This document shows positions 1 through 4,011 of a stretch of DNA of 5,511 bases, one piece after another. The translations under genes and the position numbers were made by a program. Source of the DNA: Halorhodospira sp. (GTDB lineage Bacteria > Pseudomonadota > Gammaproteobacteria > Nitrococcales > Halorhodospiraceae); the NCBI GenBank assembly GCA_007121755.1, contig SKJZ01000019.1, positions 1-5,511 of the forward strand, given 5' to 3'. How positions within the stretch are numbered: position 1 is the first letter of the stretch; the number at the start of each line of letters is the position of its first letter. The notes beneath the pieces are model-generated. The model was given only the letters and a program-made list of their open reading frames with translations. It was not told the origin of the DNA and searched no databases.

Positions 1-75
1 CTTCGAAGACGCCGTAGCTCATCTCACGGCCGCCACCCGCACGAGAAAAGCTCGCAGTGTCGTGGTCGGGGCGGT

Positions 76-180
76 GGGGCGTGGGAGGTACCGTTCAGGG
101 TGTCGGTCGCCTGGATGGCGACCGTCAAGCCTCCAGGGACGGATTTACGGCGTCCCTGAACGGGGTACCCCGCCACCCCC
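76..180 (+). ncRNA. Three-stem structured element, TwoAYGGAY-like RNA
   Basis: Two hairpins sit inside a long closing stem. Hairpin 1 pairs CGGTCGCC (104-111) with GGCGACCG (117-124) around the loop TGGAT. Hairpin 2 pairs CAGGGACG (134-141) with CGTCCCTG (151-158), and its apical part carries ACGGAT (139-144). The closing stem pairs GGTACCGTTCAGGG (87-100) with CCCTGAAC plus GGTACC (154-169, two extra Gs). It continues outward as GTGG (81-84) with CCAC (173-176) and GGGG (76-79) with CCCC (177-180). Two hairpins whose loops read A-Y-G-G-A-Y define the TwoAYGGAY RNA motif, known from gammaproteobacteria and some clostridia and of unknown function. Here the second loop fits exactly and the first reads CTGGAT, one base off. 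The strand follows from the loop motif. It could instead be an intergenic repeat acting only as DNA. The family call is from memory of the motif. Confidence 0.5.
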
Positions 181-195
181 GGCCTATCGCCTCTC

Positions 196-237
196 AACCG
201 CTCAAAAAGGGCATTTGCGATCCGATGCCGAGCGGTT
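196..237 (+). other. Two-tier hairpin upstream of ilvE
   Basis: AACCGCTC (196-203) pairs perfectly with GAGCGGTT (230-237). Inside it, after a one-sided A-rich bulge (204-209), GGCAT (210-214) pairs with ATGCC (225-229) around a 10-base loop. It lies 54 bases upstream of the ilvE start and overlaps the best promoter candidate, so it could be an operator or promoter-proximal dyad. No T-tract follows on the plus strand, so an ordinary intrinsic terminator is unlikely. On the minus strand no T run follows directly either. The function is unknown. Confidence 0.4.
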
Positions 238-242
238 ATCCT
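215..242 (+). promoter_or_regulatory. Possible sigma-70 promoter for ilvE
   Basis: TTGCGA (215-220) and TATCCT (237-242) are separated by 16 bases, and each matches the sigma-70 consensus at four of six positions. The predicted start near 249 would give a leader of about 40 bases before the ilvE ATG. A weaker alternative uses TTGCAA (244-249) with TAGAAC (265-270), but its 15-base spacer is short. Confidence 0.3.
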
Positions 243-265
243 CTTGCAACTTGAGCCTTGCAACT
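243..265 (+). repeat. Tandem 9-base direct repeat before ilvE
   Basis: CTTGCAACT occurs at 243-251 and again at 257-265, a 14-base period. It lies between the candidate promoter and the ilvE ribosome binding site. It could be a pair of protein-binding sites or a chance duplication. An in-frame TTG inside the second copy (258) is a possible but poor alternative ilvE start. Confidence 0.35.
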
Positions 266-290
266 AGAACCTTCTTTTCGGGAGCCACCC

Positions 291-1211
291 ATGTCTTTCG
301 CCGACCGTGACGGCCACATCTGGTTCGACGGCAAGATGGTGCCCTGGCGCGATGCGCGGGTTCACTGTCTGACCCATACCCTCCACTACGGCATGGGGGT
401 CTTCGAGGGCGTGCGCGCCTACACTACCCCCCACGGCCCGGCGGTCTTCCGCCTCCACGACCACACCCGGCGGCTCTTTAACTCGGCGAAGATCCTCGGC
501 ATGCGCATCCCCTACACGCCGGACGAGATCAATGAGGCCTGCCTGCGCGCCGTGCGGGAAAACGGTCTCTCCAGCGCCTACATCCGGCCGATGGTCTTTT
601 ACGGCTCCGAGGGCATGGGGCTGCACGCCGACAATCTGCGCACCCACACGATGGTGGCGGCGTGGGAGTGGGGAGCCTACCTCGGCGACGAGGGCAAGGA
701 GCGGGGCATCCGGGTCAAGACGTCGTCGTTCTCGCGCCACCACGTCAATGTCTCAATGTGCCGCGCCAAGGCGAACGGCAACTATATGAATTCGATGCTG
801 GCGGTGCAGGAGGCGACCCAAGCGGGCTACGACGAGGCCCTGCTGCTGGATGTGGACGGCTTCGTCTGCGAGGGCTCCGGGGAGAACTTCTTTATGATCC
901 GCGACGGCGTCCTCTACTCGCCGTCGCTGGCCGCGGCCCTGGAAGGGATCACCCGCGACACCGTTATCCGGTTGGCCCGCGAGGAGGGGATTGAGGTGCG
1001 CGAGCGGCGGATCACCCGTGACGAGGTCTACATCGCCGACGAGGCGTTCTTCACCGGCACCGCCGCCGAAGTGACGCCGATCCGGGAGCTGGACGGCCGC
1101 GCGATCGGCGACGGCGGGCGCGGACCGATCACCGCAAAGCTACAGGCGCGGTACTTCGCCGTGGTAGAGGGGCGCGATTCGAAGCACCAGGAGTGGCTCA
1201 CCCACACATAA
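291..1211 (+). CDS. ilvE: Branched-chain-amino-acid aminotransferase
   Basis: A PLP-dependent fold-type IV aminotransferase (EC 2.6.1.42). It catalyses the last step of valine, leucine and isoleucine synthesis, moving the amino group of glutamate to the branched 2-oxo acids in the cytosol. The 306-residue product is close to the usual bacterial length (about 305-310). The N-terminal domain carries LHYGMGVFEGVRAY (31-44). The PLP Schiff-base lysine is Lys160 in CRAKANGNYMNS. EGSGENFF (194-201), the GITRDT cofactor-phosphate segment (219-224) and GTAAEVTP (256-263) all follow in the expected order. ATG 291 was chosen because GGAG (281-284) lies six bases upstream and the protein then begins where the family does; the in-frame TTG at 258 would add 11 unconserved residues. 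A 79-base gap separates it from cysC. D-amino acid transaminase and aminodeoxychorismate lyase share the fold, but the motifs and length fit IlvE much better. Confidence 0.97.
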   Translation: MSFADRDGHIWFDGKMVPWRDARVHCLTHTLHYGMGVFEGVRAYTTPHGPAVFRLHDHTRRLFNSAKILGMRIPYTPDEINEACLRAVRENGLSSAYIRPMVFYGSEGMGLHADNLRTHTMVAAWEWGAYLGDEGKERGIRVKTSSFSRHHVNVSMCRAKANGNYMNSMLAVQEATQAGYDEALLLDVDGFVCEGSGENFFMIRDGVLYSPSLAAALEGITRDTVIRLAREEGIEVRERRITRDEVYIADEAFFTGTAAEVTPIRELDGRAIGDGGRGPITAKLQARYFAVVEGRDSKHQEWLTHT

Positions 1212-1219
1212 CCGGTGGG

Positions 1220-1248
1220 TAGAATAACGGCGCGCTTTTTTATACAAT
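1220..1248 (+). promoter_or_regulatory. AT-rich probable promoter region of cysC
   Basis: The ilvE-cysC gap is the most AT-rich stretch nearby. It holds two -10-like hexamers, TAGAAT (1220-1225) and TACAAT (1243-1248). Neither has a convincing -35 box at 16-18 bases. An eight-base palindrome, TACCGGTA (1265-1272), lies between them and the ribosome binding site. The region suggests that cysC has its own promoter instead of relying on ilvE read-through. Confidence 0.33.
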
Positions 1249-1290
1249 TTTCGCCTATTGCCGCTACCGGTAACCACCCAGGGGAGACGA

Positions 1291-1896
1291 ATGGCGCAGA
1301 AAGATACCTTCACATGGCATAATACCGAGCTGACCCCCGAAGAGCGGGCCGCCGCCAAGGGCCAAAGGCCGGCCGTAATCTGGTTGACCGGGCTGTCGGC
1401 ATCGGGCAAGTCGACCCTCGCCAACGCCCTGGAGCACACCCTTCACGAGCACGGCCACCACACCTTCCTGCTGGACGGCGACAACGTCCGCCACGGCCTC
1501 AACAAGGATCTCGACCTGTCGCCGGAAGGGCGCCGGGAGAACATCCGCCGCGTCGGTGAGGTCGCCAAGCTCTTTGCCGAGGCCGGGCTGATCGTCGTGA
1601 CCGCCTTTATCTCGCCCTACCGCAGCGACAGGCGGATGGTGCGAAGCCTGCTGGCGCCCGGACAGTTCCAGGAGGTCCACGTCGACGCGCCGCTGGAGGT
1701 CTGCGAGGCGCGCGACCCCAAGGGCCTGTATGCGCGCGCCCGCGCCGGTGAGATCAAAGGGTTCACCGGCATCGACGCCCCGTACGAGGTGCCGGAGCAT
1801 CCGGAACTGGTCATCGATACCAGCCGCAACGACGTCGAGGCGTGCATCAAGATCCTGATCGAGCACCTGAAGGAGAAGGGGATCTTGTTGCGGTAG
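1291..1896 (+). CDS. cysC: Adenylyl-sulfate (APS) kinase
   Basis: It phosphorylates adenosine 5'-phosphosulfate with ATP to give PAPS (EC 2.7.1.25), the second step of sulfate activation in the cytosol. The 201-residue product equals the length of E. coli CysC. The Walker A loop is GLSASGKS (34-41). DGDNVRHGLN (62-71) and the RRENIRRVGEVAKLF segment (81-95) follow. FISPYR (106-111) contains Ser108 at the position of the phosphorylatable serine of E. coli CysC. RDPKGLY (141-147) and the lid-like GEIKGFTGIDAPYEVPEHPEL (153-173) complete the family pattern. ATG 1291 follows GGGGAGA (1281-1287); the in-frame TTG at 1258 lacks such a site. There is no ATP sulfurylase domain and no cysD, cysN or cysH beside it, so it is a stand-alone, dispersed member of the pathway. 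The 3' end converges on the small minus-strand gene with a 22-base gap. Confidence 0.97.
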   Translation: MAQKDTFTWHNTELTPEERAAAKGQRPAVIWLTGLSASGKSTLANALEHTLHEHGHHTFLLDGDNVRHGLNKDLDLSPEGRRENIRRVGEVAKLFAEAGLIVVTAFISPYRSDRRMVRSLLAPGQFQEVHVDAPLEVCEARDPKGLYARARAGEIKGFTGIDAPYEVPEHPELVIDTSRNDVEACIKILIEHLKEKGILLR

Positions 1897-1898
1897 AC

Positions 1899-1930
1899 GG
1901 CAAGGGGACAGAGTTGGGCTACCCCTTCCC
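1899..1930. terminator. Possible hairpin between convergent genes
   Basis: GG-C-AAGGGG (1899-1907) pairs with CCCCTT-C-CC (1922-1930): eight base pairs with one C-C mismatch around a 14-base loop. It sits just after the cysC stop and overlaps the stop codon of the minus-strand gene, where a shared bidirectional terminator would be expected. Neither side has a T-tract, so intrinsic termination is only a possibility. Confidence 0.3.
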
Positions 1931-2152
1931 GCCCGTCAGCGCCGCCGCCGCGGCGCGGATATCGTCTTCGTTGATGCCGAGTTGCTGCAGCTCGCCGCGT
2001 ATCCGTTTCTCCGCCTGGGCTTTTTCGCGCACCGGGGTCAACAGGAGCACACCCTTGGCTTCGCGGACATCGAAGTAATCAATGTTGGCGAACTTGCGGG
2101 CGAGTTCCGGCGGCAGAGTCAGCCGGTTCCAGTCGGTCTTCTTCGCAAGCAT
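1919..2152 (-). CDS. SpoVT/AbrB-like DNA-binding protein, antitoxin type
   Basis: A 77-residue protein resembling the AbrB/MazE/SpoVT swapped-hairpin DNA-binding family, which acts as dimeric transcription factors and often as antitoxins. The N-terminal half, KTDWNRLTLPPELARKF (5-21) then YFDVREAKGVLLLTPVR (26-42), has the family pattern: Lys-Thr, strand, LPPEL turn, and a strand ending in L-x-P. The C-terminal part (43-77) is charged and probably helical, with LGINEDDIRAAAAAL (58-72), like the tail by which such antitoxins bind a toxin. ATG 2152 is preceded by GGAGG (2159-2163 on this strand) with six bases between. Homologues are often followed by a PIN-family toxin gene, but here only 22 bases separate its stop from the convergent cysC, so no partner is present downstream. 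It may be a solitary regulator or an orphan antitoxin. A perfect palindrome lies 22 bases upstream of the start. Family placement is by pattern only. Confidence 0.82.
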   Translation of the reverse strand: MLAKKTDWNRLTLPPELARKFANIDYFDVREAKGVLLLTPVREKAQAEKRIRGELQQLGINEDDIRAAAAALTGGKG

Positions 2153-2174
2153 GTTCTCCCTCCGGTTCCCGCGC

Positions 2175-2202
2175 CTCGGAAAAACCGGCCGGTTTTTCCG
2201 AG
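2175..2202. promoter_or_regulatory. Perfect 28-base palindrome in divergent intergenic region
   Basis: The half-site CTCGGAAAAACCGG (2175-2188) is followed at once by its exact reverse complement (2189-2202). A further CGC (2170-2172) / GCG (2205-2207) match lies outside. It sits between the divergent antitoxin-like gene and pyrF, where it would overlap the -35 area of a pyrF promoter and the leader of the minus-strand gene. An operator for a dimeric regulator, perhaps the adjacent protein controlling its own gene, is the simplest reading. The A5/T5 tracts around a GC core also recall a bidirectional terminator, but a terminator upstream of both genes would make little sense. Confidence 0.5.
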
Positions 2203-2222
2203 ATGCGCGTTTGTAGCATACT
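2194..2222 (+). promoter_or_regulatory. Weak promoter candidate for pyrF
   Basis: CATACT (2217-2222) matches the -10 consensus at four of six positions. The sequence 17 bases upstream, TTTTCC (2194-2199), matches the -35 poorly and lies inside the right arm of the palindrome. The predicted start near 2229 gives a very short leader. On the other strand TATGCT (2220-2215) could be a -10 for the antitoxin-like gene. Confidence 0.25.
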
Positions 2223-2242
2223 AACCCGATGGGTGCCCCGAT

Positions 2243-2986
2243 ATGAACGACCGCCTCTCGTCCAAGCCGATCCCGGTCCACGAGCGCCTGATTCTGGCGC
2301 TCGACGTCCCCACCGCCGAAGACGCCAAGCGCCTTGTCGAAGAGCTGGGCGACAGCGTCGAGTTCTATAAGATCGGGCTGGAGTTGTTCATGGCCGGGGG
2401 CTACTTCGAGCTGATCGACTGGCTGCGCGCACGGGGCAAGAAGGTCTTCGTCGACCTGAAGTTCTTCGATGTGCCCCAGACCGTCGGCTCGGCGGTGCGG
2501 CGGCTGAGGGACCGCGGCGCGGCCTTCGCCACGGTCCACGGCAACGACGCCATCCTCGAGGCGGCGGCGCGGGAGAAGGGCGATCTCAAGATCCTGGCGG
2601 TGACCGTGCTCACCAGCCTCGACCGGGGCGATCTCGACGACCTGGGTTTCGCCTGCGACGTCGACGCGCTGGTGTTGTCCCGCGCCCGACGCGCTTTGGA
2701 GCTAGGGTGCGACGGCGTCGTCTCTTCGGGCCTCGAAGCCCCCAAGCTGCGCGACCGGCTGGGCGAGCGGCTCCTCGTCATAACCCCCGGCATTCGCCCG
2801 ATCGACAACCGGGAGAGCGACGATCAGAAGCGCACCGTCGGCGTCGCCGAGGCCTTCGCCAACGGCGCCGACTACATCGTCGTCGGCCGCCCCATCCGCA
2901 ATGCCCCCGATCCACGCGCCGCCGCGGAAGCGGTGCAGGCGGAGATCCATGGTGTTTTCTCAGCGGACGACCGACGGCACACATGA
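2243..2986 (+). CDS. pyrF: Orotidine 5'-phosphate decarboxylase
   Basis: It decarboxylates OMP to UMP (EC 4.1.1.23), the last step of de novo pyrimidine synthesis, as a cytosolic TIM-barrel dimer. The 247-residue product fits the group 1 bacterial enzymes (about 230-245 residues plus a short tail). LALDVP (18-23) supplies the first substrate Asp21, and YKIGLELF (42-49) contains Lys43. The catalytic D-x-K-x-x-D array is Asp71, Lys73 and Asp76 in DLKFFDVPQT. TVLTSLD (121-127) follows. The phosphate-binding elements are TPGIRP (181-186), Gln195 and YIVVGRPI (211-218) with Arg216. The residue usually His in DLKFHDIPNT-type motifs is Phe75 here. ATG 2243 has only a weak upstream GGG (2231-2233) as ribosome binding site. 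The stop of a five-codon reading frame (2229-2246) overlaps the start, so coupling is conceivable. No neighbour is a pyrimidine gene; the SDR gene follows after 60 bases. Confidence 0.97.
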   Translation: MNDRLSSKPIPVHERLILALDVPTAEDAKRLVEELGDSVEFYKIGLELFMAGGYFELIDWLRARGKKVFVDLKFFDVPQTVGSAVRRLRDRGAAFATVHGNDAILEAAAREKGDLKILAVTVLTSLDRGDLDDLGFACDVDALVLSRARRALELGCDGVVSSGLEAPKLRDRLGERLLVITPGIRPIDNRESDDQKRTVGVAEAFANGADYIVVGRPIRNAPDPRAAAEAVQAEIHGVFSADDRRHT

Positions 2987-2987
2987 A

Positions 2988-3016
2988 TTGCCGCCGCCCG
3001 GCACCACCACTAAACT
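2988..3016 (+). promoter_or_regulatory. Possible promoter for the SDR-cca pair
   Basis: TTGCCG (2988-2993) and TAAACT (3011-3016) each match the sigma-70 boxes at four of six positions and are separated by the ideal 17 bases. The predicted start near 3023 leaves about 24 bases before the ATG, which would include the GGGAG ribosome binding site. It begins directly after the pyrF stop, so pyrF read-through may contribute as well. Confidence 0.35.
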
Positions 3017-3046
3017 TGGAGCCCGTCGACACCCTGGGAGAGAGGA

Positions 3047-4009
3047 ATGAACCCTAAGACCGTTTGCATCGTTGGAGGCACCGGCTTCGTCGGCGGCTAT
3101 ATCGCCAACCGTTTGGGCCGCGACGGACACCGGGTCCGCGTGCTCAGCCGGCGCCGGGAGCGCAAGCGGGATGTGCTGGTCGTGCCGAACCTGCAATTGC
3201 TGGAGGCCGATGTTCACGATGAGCGCACACTGTTCCAGCACTTTAAGGATTGCGATGCCGTCATCAACCTCGCCGGTATACTCAATGAGCAGACGGGGCG
3301 CAAGGGGGAGCAGTTCCGCCGGGTTCACGCCGACCTGCCGCGGAAGATCGTCACCGCCTGCCGCCGCGCCAGCGTAAGACGCTACCTGCACATGAGCGCC
3401 CTGGGCGCCGCCGCCGATGCGCCGAGCCTCTACCAGCGGACCAAGGCGGAGGGAGAGCGGGCCGCCCTGGAAGCCAACTCCGACCGGTTAATGGCGACCT
3501 CATTCCGGCCGTCGGTGATCTTCGGGCCGGGCGACAGCTTCATCACCCTCTTCGCCACCCTCCTGCGTTTTGCCCCCGGCGTCATGTTCCTGCCGACGCC
3601 CGGTGCGCAGTTCCAGCCGGTCTATGTCGGCAATGTGGCCGAGGCCTTCAGCCGCGCCCTGGACGACCCGACCACTGCCGGCAAGGGTTACGAACTGTGC
3701 GGCCCGCAACGCTATACCCTGCGGGAGCTGGTGGAGTACATCAGCCGCATCTCCGGCGTCCGGCGCAAGATTGTGGGCCTGCCCGACGGATTGTCCCGCC
3801 TGCAGGCGCGCATCCTGGAGTGGGTGCCTGGCAAGCCGTACAGCTACGACAACTACCTGTCGTCCACCGTGCCCAATGTCTGCGGCACGAACGGGCTGGC
3901 CGAGTTGGGCATCGAACCGACGCCGCTGGAAACGGTGGCGCCGGGCTATATCGGTCACGGCCACCGCCAAGACCGCTACCAGGAGTTCCGGCGGGAGGCC
4001 GGACGCTAG
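3047..4009 (+). CDS. NAD(P)-binding extended SDR, NDUFA9-like
   Basis: A 320-residue protein of the atypical extended short-chain dehydrogenase/epimerase superfamily, closest in pattern to proteins annotated as complex I NDUFA9-subunit-like. The dinucleotide-binding loop is VGGTGFVGGYI (9-19). The second strand ends LSRR (33-36), whose arginines suggest NADP(H) preference. Asp55 in the LLEADV strand and NLAGIL (74-79) follow. The SDR active-site residues appear conserved as Ser117 (HMSALGA), Tyr129 and Lys133 (YQRTK). RPSVIFGPGD (154-163) and FQPVYVGNVAEAF (189-201) are typical of the family. I see no signal peptide or membrane span. ATG 3047 is preceded by GGGAG (3036-3040) at six bases. Only two bases separate its stop from the proposed cca start, so the two are likely translated from one mRNA. 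The substrate is unknown; quinone, lipid or sugar-nucleotide roles are all possible, and a role in complex I is not shown by the sequence. Confidence 0.9.
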   Translation: MNPKTVCIVGGTGFVGGYIANRLGRDGHRVRVLSRRRERKRDVLVVPNLQLLEADVHDERTLFQHFKDCDAVINLAGILNEQTGRKGEQFRRVHADLPRKIVTACRRASVRRYLHMSALGAAADAPSLYQRTKAEGERAALEANSDRLMATSFRPSVIFGPGDSFITLFATLLRFAPGVMFLPTPGAQFQPVYVGNVAEAFSRALDDPTTAGKGYELCGPQRYTLRELVEYISRISGVRRKIVGLPDGLSRLQARILEWVPGKPYSYDNYLSSTVPNVCGTNGLAELGIEPTPLETVAPGYIGHGHRQDRYQEFRREAGR

Positions 4010-4011
4010 GC

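Noticed and set aside
1..22. Minus-strand ATG at 22-20 reading MSYGVFE to the window edge
   Set aside because: Only seven codons are visible and no good ribosome binding site precedes it. It could be the start of a divergent gene, but this cannot be supported.
24..263. Minus-strand 79-codon frame over the ilvE upstream region
   Set aside because: It runs through the palindromic element, has low-complexity composition and no family resemblance.
2..310. Open plus-strand frame from the window edge into the ilvE leader
   Set aside because: It crosses the structured element and hairpin, has no conserved-looking motif, and overlaps the ilvE start; openness is explained by high GC.
264..743. Long minus-strand frame inside ilvE
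   Set aside because: Antisense shadow caused by G/C-rich third positions; no family pattern.
1231..1241. GGCGCGC followed by six Ts as an ilvE terminator
   Set aside because: There is a T-tract but no upstream complementary arm to form a stem.
1264..1866. 200-codon minus-strand frame across cysC
   Set aside because: Antisense shadow of a clearly recognised gene, without conserved motifs.
2153..2539. Upstream in-frame extension of the antitoxin-like gene to a 206-residue protein
   Set aside because: The extension is antisense to pyrF and through the palindrome; a strong GGAGG site and family similarity both place the start at 2152.
3697..4011. cca frame extended upstream into the SDR gene
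   Set aside because: The frame is open, but the sequence is the out-of-frame SDR gene and would give an implausible 130-residue extension.
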